Shown here piece by piece: positions 31,415 through 43,795 of a stretch of DNA of 64,000 bases; the stretch's first letter is position 1; each line of letters starts with the position of its first letter. The translations under genes and the position numbers were made by a program. The notes beneath the pieces were generated by a model, which had not been told where the DNA came from, did no database searches, and saw only the letters and a program-made list of their open reading frames with translations. This stretch comes from Pseudoneurospora amorphoporcata (taxonomy: Eukaryota; Ascomycota; Sordariomycetes; Sordariales; Sordariaceae): positions 1 through 64,000 of the forward strand of contig MU859143.1 of assembly GCA_033297205.1 (NCBI GenBank), read 5' to 3'.

Positions 31415-32833
31415 ATGGCGACATCACCAGCAGCCCCCAAGGCCGCCAAATCCTCTCTTTTCAATACCTTGTTCTCCCGCCCACTCCCCCTCTACCTCTC
31501 CGCCTTCCTCCTCCGTGCCATCCTCCTCGTCTACGGCCTCTGGCAAGACGCCAACTCGCCAGTCAAATACACCGACATCGACTACCTCGTCTTCACCGAC
31601 GCCGCCCGCTTCGTGTCGCGCGGCAACTCTCCCTACGCCCGCGAGACGTACCGGTACACGCCCATCCTGGCCTGGCTTTTGCTGCCCACCACATGGACGG
31701 CAGGCGCCCAATGGGGCCCCTTGGCGGCCAAGGTGATCAACGCGGCGTGGTTCATCTTTGGAAAGGTCCTGTTTGCGGCGGCCGATTTGGTGGCGGGTTG
31801 GTTGATTGAACGGGTGTTGGTTATGGGCACTGGGTTTTCTTCTCCGCAAGGAAGGGAGAAGAAGGAGACTGAGAAGAAGGAGGAAACGGGCAGCGAGACG
31901 GGAGCGGGAATGGCCCCATCCCGCGCCCGCGCCTTCGCAGCCATCTGGCTTCTCAACCCCATGGTAGCCACCATCAGCACGCGCGGCTCATCCGAAGGAC
32001 TGCTGGGTGTTCTCGTCATGGCCCTTCTGTGGGCCGTCCTCTCGCGGCGCATCACCCTCGCCGGCCTGCTTCTGGGATTCAGCGTGCACTTCAAGATCTA
32101 CCCCTTCATTTACGCGCCCGCCATCGTGTGGTGGATGGATGCTGAACGACTTGACAGAGTTAGAGGCTCTCCGTCTTCCACCTCACTTTTCAAAAAGATG
32201 AAAGACTTCATCACCCTCCCCCGTCTCAACCTAGCCCTGACCTCCCTCGCCACTTTTTTGTCTCTCAACTTCCTCATGTACGCCCTCTACGGCCACCCTT
32301 TTCTGCACGAGACTTACTTGCATCACGTCACGCGGATCGATCACCGGCATAACTTTAGCCCTTATAACACCCAACTCTACTTGTCTTCTTCCGCCTCGGC
32401 ATCCCCCTTGGCATCATCGCCCGCATCATCAGACCAGCCCAAAATCGAATCCCTCGCCTTCCTCCCCCAACTTCTTTTGTCTACCATCCTCATCCCCCTC
32501 GCCCTCGCCAAAAAGGACCTGCCCACCTCTCTGCTCGCGCAAACTTTTGCCTTTGTGACCTTCAACAAGGTCTGCACGAGCCAGTACTTCCTCTGGTACA
32601 TGGTGTTTCTGCCGCTGTACCTGCCTCGCTCTTCGTTTTTGCGCAGCAAGAGGATGGGTCTGGCGGCCCTGGGTCTGTGGGTTCTTGGTCAGGCACTGTG
32701 GTTGCAGCAGGGGTTTGAGTTGGAGTTTTTGGGAAGGAGCACCTTCTTGCCGGGCCTGTGGATGGCGAGCCTGGTGTTTTTTATCGTGAATTGTTGGATT
32801 TTGGGGGTGATTGTTGGTGATGGGGGGAGGTGA
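31415..32833 (+). CDS. GPI14: GPI mannosyltransferase 1 (PIG-M / Gpi14)
   Basis: Adds the first alpha-1,4-mannose to GlcN-acyl-PI in the ER lumen during GPI-anchor synthesis. A single exon encodes 472 residues with about ten hydrophobic segments. The luminal DxD-type catalytic motif YTDIDYLVFTDAARF (Asp54, Asp56) follows the first membrane segment, as in PIG-M. Other family blocks are SPYARETYRYTPILAWLL, NPMVATISTRGSSEGLLG, HFKIYPFIYAPAIVWW, RIDHRHNFSPYNTQLY and FNKVCTSQYFLWY. A charged Lys/Glu insert (about 148-168) and a Ser/Ala-rich loop (about 328-346) are lineage-specific. Length and motif order are normal for fungi. Confidence 0.93.
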   Translation: MATSPAAPKAAKSSLFNTLFSRPLPLYLSAFLLRAILLVYGLWQDANSPVKYTDIDYLVFTDAARFVSRGNSPYARETYRYTPILAWLLLPTTWTAGAQWGPLAAKVINAAWFIFGKVLFAAADLVAGWLIERVLVMGTGFSSPQGREKKETEKKEETGSETGAGMAPSRARAFAAIWLLNPMVATISTRGSSEGLLGVLVMALLWAVLSRRITLAGLLLGFSVHFKIYPFIYAPAIVWWMDAERLDRVRGSPSSTSLFKKMKDFITLPRLNLALTSLATFLSLNFLMYALYGHPFLHETYLHHVTRIDHRHNFSPYNTQLYLSSSASASPLASSPASSDQPKIESLAFLPQLLLSTILIPLALAKKDLPTSLLAQTFAFVTFNKVCTSQYFLWYMVFLPLYLPRSSFLRSKRMGLAALGLWVLGQALWLQQGFELEFLGRSTFLPGLWMASLVFFIVNCWILGVIVGDGGR

Positions 32834-33503
32834 AGGGGGAAGATGACAGGTGAGGGGGATGATGGGAAAATCACGGGTTGGAACATTGTGTATATACGTC
32901 CTCGCATGGACAAAGCTGTTTATACGAAGACTGCTAGCAATGCTGCACTCAATGCACTTGTGTTCGATTTCACTATTTTAACATTCATTGGGTGTTTATC
33001 CTTTCAGTGAAACCGGTGGGGGAGCGTACCGTTATCAGAGCAGTCCGCCTGCTTGTTCTTTCAAACCGTTTCAACTGACACAACAACTAACACCGCTTTG
33101 TAGACAACAGAGGGTTTTATAACGATGACATGCCATATATCTCCACACGGGTGTAGCCACCTCAGGGTAACATGCTCTCCAAGCCCGGGAATGTAATGAT
33201 AGATCTGTTGTTATGCCAAGGCACATGTAACGGATATCGGATTCCCATATTGACACCAGCGCCGTCCGACCATTATCCCTCATGTTCTAACCCCGACCAA
33301 GATCCGCCTTCCCGCCTGCCCGCCTACGTGGCATACCTTGATGCCAGTGGGAGACGCCCCAACTCTGGAACCGAAACGCCATGCTTTCGAAAACAAGAAC
33401 CAAGCCAAACAAAATCAAACCCTCCCATGTAACAGATACTGTGAGATCTTTTTACCCCATAAGCTGATCAGAGGGAATCGGTGACAAGCCGCAACAGCAA
33501 CTC
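32834..33503. other. Convergent 3' flanks of GPI14 and F-box-like gene
   Basis: No gene or repeat recognised in 670 bp. Confidence 0.5.
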
Positions 33504-35356
33504 TCACGCTGAATGGGACATGGAGACACCCCCGCTCAGCATGCGATAGTTGGATAGCTTTAACGATAAAGCTCTGGCCCTGGGGAAGTCAGGATTTATG
33601 ACTATCCTGCCATCCTTGTTGTAGCCAACCTCGCCAAAAGACTCGGCCAATTCCTCGAAGCGAATTGAGGGCCGGACGCGGTTGAGTTCGCTCACAATAA
33701 CGTCGCTCCAGACACCCGAGGCCCAGCCGTTGCGCAGCTGGAAGTATGGATTTAGCGGGGGAACGGGAGAATCTGAAATATAATGTTAGCGACGAATCAC
33801 CGGAAAGAGAAGGGTGCCCAAATGAGTGACATACCGAGGTCAACATAGCGGATGCGCAGGTACTTCACCGAACTAAGCTTCTCCAAGGAGCGAATACCCG
33901 CGAGTACCAGAGCCTCAAACGCCTTGATGAAAAACATGTCTGTTATCCCCGACCCAGATTCGTTCCAGTGTGTTACGTTTCGGCAGCAGTTCTTGACCGT
34001 AATATCGATCGATCTGAGACGAGGATTGCGGACGTCTTTCAGCCTGTTTGCTAGGTCGACGAAGAACTGCTTGCAAACCCTTCCCGTGTAAGATATGTGT
34101 TCCATGGAAGGTAATGCCGCAGCTTGTGCCAGGGTCGAGCAGAAATGCACTTTGGTCCTGACTTTGTTGAAGTAGTGAGGAAAGGATATTTCTCGCCGAT
34201 AGTCGCCTTCAATGCAGAGGTTCAGAGTAGACAGGTTCATGGGCCGCCTAAGGACTTCGGCCATGGTGAGATAGCTCTTGGACTTGGGCTTACTGTAGGA
34301 ACCGTGCCATTCCTGCAGGTTGGGGAGAGCCGACATGATGGCTTCCCAGTCTTCCAGGCTCCTGATCAGGTTCCACTGTCCCTTGCAGATAAGTGTCCGA
34401 ATGGTTTCGACCTTGGGCATCGCCCTAAGCTGCCCGCGCTCTTCCCGAATCCAGTGTCGCACTTTCGGCGCTTTCTTTCGTTCGCCACCTTCTAGAGTAA
34501 GGACGGAAACCTCGGGAAAGGTCTCGGCGACAAAGTAAAAGGCCTCTTCTAGGGAGCAATTGTTGGCCGGTAGTATGTAGGTGGCATTGGTCAAGCCATC
34601 GGCGGTGACAGTAGGCAAAACATGGGTGTTGGAGACTGCCAAGGGACCATACTTTGGCTGGAAGACGGGAAACCAGACCTCGATGTGCTTGACGTAGCAG
34701 CGCAGATGTGGGTTCTGGCAGAACCAGGAAAACGAGCTGCGCAATGACTCTATCGTGGCCTTGAGCTTGATGTGCCGATATAACCGCTCCTGAATCAAGA
34801 CCCGCCACACACTGCTGACCAATGATAACTCTGACAGTTCCCTCCGCCTCGAGTGCCTCAGTGCAGTGCCCCATCGTACAATGGAGCTCTTTGAGGCTGG
34901 TGATACGCGAAAGCCGAACAAGTGGTCGAGGATGCATTCGTGGATCTCGGCGGGAAGATGGTTGAGGTTCACGCCAACGCTTTGGCTCGGTCCAGGCAAA
35001 GTACCTGCAGGCGGTCGACAATGGTCGGGCTCGTCTAAATCCATCAAGTCCTCGGCTGGACAAGTGGCCCTTCGCAGAGTAGCACTTCGAGGGTCCGGGT
35101 GCGGAAACGGGGTGCTACTTGGACGGGTGGGTGGGACAAAGTCTTGCAGGCCGACCTGGTCGAGTGGTGGGCTTGACGAACCCGGCGATACCGGGTTTGA
35201 GGCTGTGGTCATAATACTGGCCAGCTCGACCGTTGCCTTGCCCTCTTCTTCTTCATGCAGCGATTGGTCCCTCTCGGTTCTCGGTACGCGGGTGTCCAGA
35301 GTCAAGGGCTCGAAGTGCACTTGATCGAGAAGCATTGGGTCGCTGGGTGGTGCCAT
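33504..35356 (-). CDS. F-box-like protein of unknown target
   Basis: The two-exon model is 35356-33835 and 33772-33504, with a 62-nt intron (GTATGT...TTTCAG), for 596 residues. The splice joins RIRYVDLD-SPVPPLNPY in frame. An F-box-like motif follows a disordered N-terminus of about 130 residues: HLPAEIHECILDHLFGF, then after a gap LSLVSSVWRVLIQERLYRHI, the pattern that binds Skp1. The remainder has Leu-rich strands and conserved Trp/Tyr seen in large fungal F-box families, with no recognised WD or Kelch domain. It is probably a substrate adaptor of an SCF ubiquitin ligase. The start (MAPPSDPMLLDQ) is the first ATG of the long open frame. Confidence 0.7.
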
Positions 35357-38300
35357 TTTGGAACCTCGGGCGTAGATGGTGGATGCCGTACTAATGCTCT
35401 GGTGGCTTCAAGGTCATGACATGTGGGTAAGCGAAGGATACGTCGTCTGTCTCGCTATGGCCGGAGACGGGGCGCGTAGTGATGGCTGAGCTTTTCACAA
35501 TGTTAGGAGACGGTATCGGCAGAAAGACGCAGCAAGGTATCCAGGAGGATATCCAGAATGGTTTCCGGGATGGTGCGTATGGTGGTCGCTGCGGTATAGT
35601 GGGGACGAGAGGAGAGACGAGAGATGAAGGAACGAACGAACGACGACGACAAGACAGCGCAGGTAACGAAGAAGAAAAGAACGAGGGCGCAGCCGGATGA
35701 AAACAACGGGACTGTAAATCGCCAAGGCTGGAAGGCTGGACTCGGGAAGAGCCTATCGAGCAACGAGAGGGTTGCTTGGGTCGCGTGCGCCCGTCGGAGG
35801 TGGAATAATTCGTTCTGCGGGAGGAGCGTTGCGACCGACGTACGCACTGATTGAGCACTTCTGAGCCTGTTTATGCGTGCGCTTTGTTGTAGTCTGCGTG
35901 CGCTATGGGCCGATCGGTGCGATGGAGGAGGCGCGTGTCAAGAAACCAAAAGCGGACTGAATGATGACAAGCAGGACACTACACTGCGGCAGGACGGCGG
36001 GGGACAAAAGTCACAGGTTGACGCCGGCACCGCGACAACAAGAAGGAAGGCCAACAAGGGACTTTTGGGACTTGGGTTTGTTGACCGGGATTCAAACGGC
36101 CAGACCGTTCTGAGAGCTGAGATTGGCGGGTTCTGGATGAAGGGGTTGGGGGGAAGCGAGCGTCGCTGCCGCCGTGTGGTGTCTGACTCTGGCTGCAGTG
36201 TCTGGCTGGCAGGCTGCAAGTTCTAATTGTGGGAAGTGGGTTAGTTAGTGCATGCTGCCCGAGACAAGAGTGACAGGACCCAACCCAACCAACCTCGCGG
36301 ATCTAACGACGAGAAGTGCCTACTTTGAACAAGGTGAAGAGTATACATAGAGAGCTTGTAAGTTATTAGGGGACTTTTGGCCGCGGCAACTAAATTTTAG
36401 AATTGGGTCGGGTGGAGGGTTCAAATTGTGGTGTGGATGGCGATCATGGCGGAGGCTGGGGGAGAAATGACCACAGCTGCATAGGAAAACTGCTAACAAA
36501 ATGCCCCTCGAGATGTTAAAGAGAATGCAGGCAGTATGGATGTGATACTAACTCTGGGCTACATGCAGTGATGGTGTGGATAATAAGCGACCCTATCGGC
36601 CAAGTGGAGAACGGACCATGGGGAACCAAAAAAGTTTAAATGACGATCTTGGAATTATACAGTAAAACTGCACCTTTTCCACCACACTGTTGAATTGCAC
36701 CTGTCTGCAGTTCTTTGCACCCAAAGAGATGGAGATCATCACCAACATGATTTCCCAGGTGGTAAAAAGCCCCAGGACTCTAGACACCAGCAAACCCATC
36801 GAGACAACAAACAGACGGCACATGCTCACCGCGAAATATTGACCACACCATTTTGCATAGCATCTACTATCATGATGTTGCTATTTAAGCCATACAGACA
36901 TCATGATACATAGACGCAATCAAATTCAAACCTGTCGTGCTGCATCAAAGCCTGCAAAAAGTCGACACGATTGGAGAGCCATGACGATAGCCCCATCTAG
37001 CACTTGATGCCATGCATGGCCAAGATACCTCATCTTGCACAATCCCCGAGAGGGGTTCCAGTACGACAAGAACATGATCACGCCCGGTCTTGTGTACTTT
37101 TGTCAATCACCAAGGGCAACTAACCACAAAGACTGTGCCACATCCGATATTCAACCTCCGAAATGAGAGCATCTAACAAGCGGCACTTTTAGATGGAGCC
37201 GCACGGAGGAGTTAAACATCGGGACCGGACTCGGTGCTTGTAAGGCAGCTCCAGAGTCCGGAGCCCGGAGCCCGCACACGGCACGGGACGGGACACACCC
37301 GGACCCCACTCGATTAAAGTAGATCCCGACTACTTAACACGGCAAAAGATAACCACGGAGCAATCTCCCAATTCCGTCCCGTCACCTCCGTATCGGAATC
37401 CGATCAAGACCATCAACAACGGCCGTCTTCCATGACCCGGAGTGCCCCTCTCAAGTGGCCAAGTTTCAGTCTTGGTTTGTTTCCTCGGTAGGGTGCAGTC
37501 AGGACTTGGTGCCGATCCAACATAATCATACCTGGACTTAAACACAACAACTGCCCGAGCTTCAACGCAGCGTCTTGAGGTTTGGTATAAACATGATCCC
37601 AGCCACGAAACATGCAACAAACAAGCAGCGCCGAGACCGACCCCCGTTTGGTGGCGACTGCCCTGGAGCCGGAGAGGCGCTAAAGCTTTTCTTGGCGAGG
37701 TGTTTCAGACTGTGAATCAGCGCTTGCAATCACTGATATATTACTTGGTTCATTGAACTGAACCCCTTTGTCTGCTCCGGCATCGCGGCACTAGAGCTTA
37801 CTGTGGATGGTTTGAGTGGTGGGAGTAGGTATGACGGTATCTAACCCACAGAATGTTTGCCCTCGATCGCCAAGGACTGATTCAAGATGTTGCCGCTCAA
37901 ACACCACACGGCATGTTGGCACGTTAGTTATCATGGAACAGTCCGTCATCATACGGGTGACTACCAACTGCTACCCGAATACTTCCATTTAGCTGAAGCT
38001 CAATTACCCGGAAACTGACGCAAAAAGCTTGAAATATAGCCTTCTAGGTCCAAATCCGTCCAGCGCTCAGGGTCCCGTCTAGGGATGAGGTTCATCACAA
38101 ACACTCGATTCAGGCGTAAGCCACGGCGTTTGGCGCCAACAGTGATTTTCTAGATCGATCAGGACGGAAGCACTTGGATTCATATCCCATTCGGGCGCAC
38201 ACATATATCCGTAATTCCCAGCCGTCTTTGCTCATTCGCCAGCTAACAACATTGCCATCAGCAGTGGGTTCACCAGCATACCCAATGGCAAAACAAGTGA

Positions 38301-39242
38301 GACTAAAATTCTCAGAAGGGGCAAATGATCGGAGATGGCTTCAGGACTGCCAACCTTCCCAGAGCTCACACCGAGGCTCACATTCGCCCGGACACCCGCA
38401 TCTAACTCGTCGCGTGGGTTTTCGGAAAGATTCTGTAACCTCCAGACAAAGTGGTGTTTGAGGTTTAAGGGGTTAGGGTGTCCAGAGCTGGCATCACATT
38501 ACAGCTTTCAGGACTCCGAATGGTGGGATTCGGACGGCATACCCCAGCTTTATACCACTTGGCAGGCAAGGATGCTTTGTTTTGCTTGGCGTCCCTGACA
38601 TCGACGTTACCATCAGAACCATCTAGGAGGCCCAGAACCGCTATGATGCCGTAGCATTTCCCAGTGTCCTGTTCGTGGTAGCGGTACCTGCAGCCTCGCC
38701 AACGTTTCAATAACGGCCCCCTTTACGACGTCGTCATCCAGGCTACCCAATCCACCAGGCGTTCGAGACAACATGGATCCCCAGAGGCGCCTCGCGATGG
38801 AACCGCCCTCGTTCATGCGCCAGGTTCCAGCGGGATTCAAATAGGACAGCATTGGGCTGTTTCCACCATGTCTTGTCAACCCAGCATCGACTTGTTCTTC
38901 CGTCCATCTTTCTCCTCTTCTTCCTCTCCCCTTCGCTTCTCCCCGCCGTGGGCACCACTGACGACCTTTCTCTGCCCTCCGGATCCCTTCTCGTATTGCT
39001 GTGCATACGCCCTCCTTCTTTTGCTTGTTTATGCATAGAAAAACACGATCCTTTGCCGGCCTCGGATCTTTCTTTCGCTTACCAGCAACCTAATATCTCG
39101 ATATCTGTCGACATCATCAGCCTCTCTTTTATACATGACTGACTCACGACACTCCGCTTTACATCCTAGGTGGTAACAGCCTAGACCCTATTCAGCATCT
39201 TCACTCATCAGTATCAACAAGACACTTTCAAAGAAAGTCATC
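35357..39242. other. Long gene-poor interval (3.9 kb)
   Basis: This stretch separates the divergent F-box-like and subtilase genes. No frame in either strand shows a protein family or a credible splice-joined gene. It includes a short tandem GC-rich patch (gagcccg repeats, about 37250-37300) and a pyrimidine-rich stretch (about 38890-38950) that may be in the subtilase leader. It could hold long non-coding RNA or extended regulatory DNA; nothing more can be supported. Confidence 0.45.
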
Positions 39243-40529
39243 ATGGTCCGGTTTTCAGTCGCCGCTGCCTTCCTCCTCTCCGCTCTAGGCGTCACTGCCG
39301 CTCCGACGGGGAGACATGACCATCAGAACACTCAGAACACCGGTACCGCCGCCGGGGTCCCCGTCTCCAACTTCAATATCAGCAATGTTATCCCCGGGCG
39401 TTACATTGTCGTCTACAACAACACCTTTGACGAGGATGCCATCAGTGCCCATGAGACCAAGATCACCTCGCTGGTGGCCAAGCGCAACCTTGGCAAGCGC
39501 CACGCGAAGACCGGCAGAGTTTTGTCCACCGGCGTCAAGTCCCTCAAGCTGGGCACGTGGCGTGCCATGACTCTCGATGCCGACGATGACATGATCAACG
39601 AGATCTACTCCGCCCAGGAGGTCGAATACATTGAGGCGGACCAGTACGTCAAGCTCAACGTCCTCACCTCGCAGAACTCGACCACCACCGGTCTGGCCCG
39701 CCTCAGCCACTCCACCGCCAGCCGTAAGGCCGCCCCTTACGTCTTTGACACCTCCGCCGGCGAAGGCATCACCGTCTTCGTTGTTGACACCGGTATCCGC
39801 GTCACCCACTCCGAGTACGAGGGCCGCGCCACCTTCGGCGCCAACTTTGTCAACAACGTCAACACCGACGAGAACGGTCACGGTTCTCACGTCGCCGGGA
39901 CCATTGCCGGTGCCACCTTTGGCGTCGCCAAGAAGGCCAACCTTGTTGCCGTCAAGGTCCTCGACGCCGACGGCTCCGGCTCCAATTCTGGTGTTCTCCA
40001 GGGCATGCAGTTCGTCGCCGACACCGCCACCTCCCAGAAGCTTGGCGGCAAGGCCGTCATGAACATGTCTCTCGGCGGTGGCCTCTCGCGCGCCATCAAC
40101 AGCGCCATCAACCAGATCGCCGCCGCGGGCGTCGTCCCCGTCGTCGCTGCCGGTAACGAGAACCAGGATACTGCCAACACCTCTCCCGGCTCCGCCCCCG
40201 CCGCCATCACCGTCGGCGCCATCGATCAGCGCACCGATGCCCGCGCGTCGTTTTCCAACTTTGGCGCCGGTGTTGACATCTTCGCTCCCGGTGTCAACGT
40301 CCTCTCTGTCGGCATCACCAGCGACACTGCTACTGATACCCTCAGCGGCACCTCCATGGCTAGCCCCCACGTTGCTGGTCTCGCTGCTTACCTGATGGCG
40401 CTTGAGAGCATCACGGATGTCACTGCTGTTGGCAACAGGATGAAGGAGTTGGCGCAGAAGACGGGCGCCAAGGTTTCCAACAATGTCAAGGGCACGACGA
40501 CTTTGATTGCTAACAATGGCAACCTTTAA
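39243..40529 (+). CDS. Secreted subtilisin-like serine protease (S8, proteinase K type)
   Basis: An extracellular or vacuolar endopeptidase. A single exon encodes 428 residues: a signal peptide (1-20, cleavage after VTAA), an I9 inhibitor propeptide (about 50-137, GRYIVVY...VEYIEADQYV) and the catalytic domain from about 150. The triad is complete: Asp182 (VVDTGI), His213 (NGHGSHVAGT) and Ser371 (GTSMASPHVAG), with oxyanion-hole Asn305 in AAGNE. The segment between propeptide and mature enzyme (LTSQNSTTTGLARLSH) matches the proteinase K family, whose mature form begins near the GLARLS block. Very high third-position GC suggests strong expression. No introns or C-terminal extension. Confidence 0.95.
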   Translation: MVRFSVAAAFLLSALGVTAAPTGRHDHQNTQNTGTAAGVPVSNFNISNVIPGRYIVVYNNTFDEDAISAHETKITSLVAKRNLGKRHAKTGRVLSTGVKSLKLGTWRAMTLDADDDMINEIYSAQEVEYIEADQYVKLNVLTSQNSTTTGLARLSHSTASRKAAPYVFDTSAGEGITVFVVDTGIRVTHSEYEGRATFGANFVNNVNTDENGHGSHVAGTIAGATFGVAKKANLVAVKVLDADGSGSNSGVLQGMQFVADTATSQKLGGKAVMNMSLGGGLSRAINSAINQIAAAGVVPVVAAGNENQDTANTSPGSAPAAITVGAIDQRTDARASFSNFGAGVDIFAPGVNVLSVGITSDTATDTLSGTSMASPHVAGLAAYLMALESITDVTAVGNRMKELAQKTGAKVSNNVKGTTTLIANNGNL

Positions 40530-40694
40530 GTCGAATCTTGGTCGCTTCTCAGCGTAGGGGTATGGTGTTTTTGTATATTTTTATTGTGGATGGGGACGAC
40601 TCGCTTGAACTGATAGCGATCCTTTTCGTTGCTGTTTATGGAAGAGAACAAAGTCAAAGTGTATCTACAGTCAGCCAAAGGCCACAGCATCGTC

Positions 40695-40731
<37 letters not shown>

Positions 40732-42145
40732 TTTTGCGAGGCGCCGGATTGGACTGAATGGAGGGATAAAGGGCTGTTGGGCATTAACTTTTTTTTCCCC
40801 TAAATATACAAGTCGTTGCAAATATTTATGGTCCAATCGTTTGCCAGTGTCCGTGACTTCCACTCAGCCTGTTATAAACACTCGGGTCGACGTTCACTCG
40901 AACGCGACGAACCCCCGCAGAATCCTTTGCGAGAAGCTATGGCAGTACTTGATTTCTTTCTTTTTTCTCCTTTTTTTTTTTTAATTTCTTTTTTTCCCAC
41001 TCAACTCATCCCCAACAGAAGAGATGGACAAGCTCATGAGTCGCAAATCTGGGTAACCTATTTAACCTCCTCACTAACTTTCACAAGCCGGGGGAAGGGG
41101 GTGCTGTGGTGAAACAGGTACGCAGGTACCGACCCGAACGGTACCTTGTCGTCCGAACGTCTCATCGTCTCACCCTCAGCAGAGAAGCGAAAATGTGACG
41201 AACCAGTCAGTTTGTTTGTTCAACCTTTCTATGGCGGCTATCGCCATTATTTATTAATATGGCATTTCTACCCGCCCGCCCGTCCCGACTTGCATTGGGA
41301 TAATTTCTCGATGCTGTGCTACGTATTAGTACCAGAGTACTTGGTCGATCATCGTTCAACAGCAACTAGAATCTTCACTTCACGGTTTGACTGGGACGTT
41401 TGAGCACAGACTGCAATGCTAGAAAGATTTTCATTATTTCTATAGGACTATTCATAAAGTGAAAGACTGAAAGACGAAATGTACGCAATCCGCCGGCAAC
41501 AGACTCCTCGCCGTAGAGAGTGAGACCATGATGACGACGTGCCCGGATACCAGGCTACTTGCAGGGTGAGGTTTAATTTCAGCACATCTTCGGCACAACC
41601 ATAGCCATTGATGGTTCCCCCATAAAGAGGGAACTCGGTCTCGATTGCAATTTGACATCCGTGCTAGTTTCTGCGTGTTCAAGTTCATGTCAATATTTGA
41701 AGGAAGGGCAGCCATCATTTGAGACTGGCTCTCCATTCCCAGTTCGTCTCAAAGGTAGGTGAAGGGGGAAGGGGGAAGAAGGTTCAATGGTCGTTTATTA
41801 AAACAATATTAGCAGTTGTCGTTCCTCGGAACCCAGGCCACGAGGCACACTGATCTTTCATGAGGGGATGGGTCGGGGAACATAAAAGGGGCATCGCCGT
41901 ACCCCTTCCCCGACCACGAACGCACCGGTTTCCCGCATTTCCCAAACCAGAAAATTACCTTTATATCGCCCGCGCAGAAAGGAACTCGCCCCGTAGTCAT
42001 ACGCAAGTCATCGCTATTTCAATATCACATGAGATATTACATGCTGGCTTAAATCGATCGGTCGTTGGTCGTCTGTGTATGGTGTCGAAAGATCCGATCA
42101 GGCGCCGGTCATTAAAGGGTATAGATCGAATTGGTCGCTGGCGCA
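40530..42145. other. Convergent 3' flanks with T-tracts
   Basis: Two T-runs (about 40698-40725 and 40971-40981) lie in the 3' region of the subtilase gene. The rest of the 1.6 kb, up to the end of squalene synthase, has no recognisable gene. Confidence 0.5.
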
Positions 42146-43795
42146 TTACAACTCCTGGTGCACCACCGTCGTGGGAATGCTGGATACTGTGGCACTCGAG
42201 ACTTCAGCGGCACCTTTAATCAAGGTACCGACCCTTGATGTGATGTCCTCGTAGGCCATGTCGAATCGAGCACCCATCAGCCACGCGACTCCCATCTATA
42301 CGGCTGTTAGCATGTGAACGAGCAAGCCGACGACGCGGAAGTTGTTGTGACGAACAGAAATACCCACCATAAGACCGCCAATAACGGACAGAACACCAAG
42401 CACGGACAAGACCAGGAAGGTGGTTTCACCAGTGTCCATGGTGTTGACCGAATCCTGGTTGGTGTTTTGAGCCTGGGCGAGTGCGATTTTCTTGGGGTCT
42501 TGGGTGGGGAAAATGGTCTCAATGAATTGCTCGATCTGCAGAGGCATATTTGTTAGCTTGGACACAGAATGAGAGATGCGGGTAACCATCCTTACCTTTC
42601 CGCACTGGACGCTGATTGCCAGGTAGTTGGGATCTCTTGGGTCGTTCTTCTTGTGTATCCTCCTCGCGTACCTGCGGAACACCTCGCACAATACGCGAAG
42701 ATTTTGTGTCGACTCCATCATGAGCTGGCAGGCGTCACCCTTGGTGATCTTGACATTCCTCTCAAAGATGGCTGGGTTGCGGAAAACGAGTTCTAACGTC
42801 GCAATGGCCATGGCCTGGGGAATAGCGACGAAGTTGAACACACTCTGGTCACGAATGCCAGCCATGTAGAACAAACACTCCTCGGTGTGCTTGAGCGCAT
42901 TGAGGACCATCTCGGAACTGCACTGGAGAGCCTTTTCCCGGTTCTCAAGCTTGAACATGTCGTCCCATGTATTGACATACTTGCTCCAGATCGTCTTGGG
43001 CCAGAATCGTCGCTTGTCGATGTAATCCTCGTGGATGTCACGGATAATGTTGGTCTTCTGGAGGAACTGGCCCATGCTCTCCGTCAGCTCCATACGCTCG
43101 AGGAGCGCTGGGTTGGCGAAATTACTCTCAACGAAAAGGCGGGTGAGACCCTCGCCGACCAAGCCGGCCACGTAGTGGCAGTAGAGCTCGTATTCCTCGA
43201 CGGTGTTGACACCGTTGGTGTTGTGCTCAGCGTTCAAGGCGTAGTCGGCCATACCGTTGCCCATCTTGACGGTGATTTCGCGGATGATGTCGTAGTAAGG
43301 CTTCTTGACCTTTTTCAACTCGGAGATGACATCGTCAAAGTGGACCAGAAGTTCACGATCCTTCTCGTTGGGGCCGTTCTCGGTAAAGGTCCAGCCATCG
43401 ATCTCCATCAAATCGGCAAACCCACGCAGCAAGGGTTCCTTCTTTGCAAGATCAATGGTCATGTCATCCTCGATCGTATCAAGGCCACGAAGAACCAAGT
43501 AAAAGAGACAGATTGGCATCAGAAGCTCGGGGTTGAGCTCCTGGATGACGGCGGAGAATGACCGCGAGGTCATTTCCAGATGGCGGAAGCATGCCTTCTC
43601 CGTCTCGGTCTCCTTGGAAGGGTCGCGCCTGTGAACGGGCTCATGCCATACCTTCCTGTATGAGGTTATGGGTTAGCACATGGACAGATCAAGACAGTGG
43701 AAGGGTTGAAGGGAAGGGGGCGCATACCATTGAACAATGGACCTCAACTGGTTAGGGTGCAAGAGGAAATAAGCGGCCTTTGTAAAAGCGCCCAT
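42146..43795 (-). CDS. ERG9: Squalene synthase (farnesyl-diphosphate farnesyltransferase)
   Basis: Joins two farnesyl diphosphates to squalene, the first committed step of ergosterol synthesis, anchored in the ER. Four exons: 43795-43728, 43655-42596, 42535-42368 and 42295-42146, with introns of 72, 60 and 72 nt, for 481 residues. Both Asp-rich motifs are present: DTIEDDMT and DIHEDYIDKRRFWP. Other blocks are SRSFSAVIQELNPEL, YCHYVAGLVGEGL and NVKITKGDACQLM. The C-terminal membrane anchor (TTFLVLSVLGVLSVIGGLM) continues into exon 4 (MGVAWLMGARFDMAYEDI). Without the last splice the frame closes at a TAG formed by the acceptor itself; the spliced form matches fungal relatives, so it is preferred. 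Confidence 0.94.

Noticed and set aside
35873..36226. 117-codon plus-strand frame in the 3.9-kb gap
   Set aside because: No family, poor start context and no partner exon found.
37190..37320. GC-rich short repeats considered as a dispersed 5S rRNA gene
   Set aside because: No match to the 5S internal control region or to its terminal stem.
39285..40370. 361-codon open frame antisense to the subtilase
   Set aside because: A shadow of a highly GC3-biased gene; its translation is Gly/Val/Asp-rich with no family resemblance.
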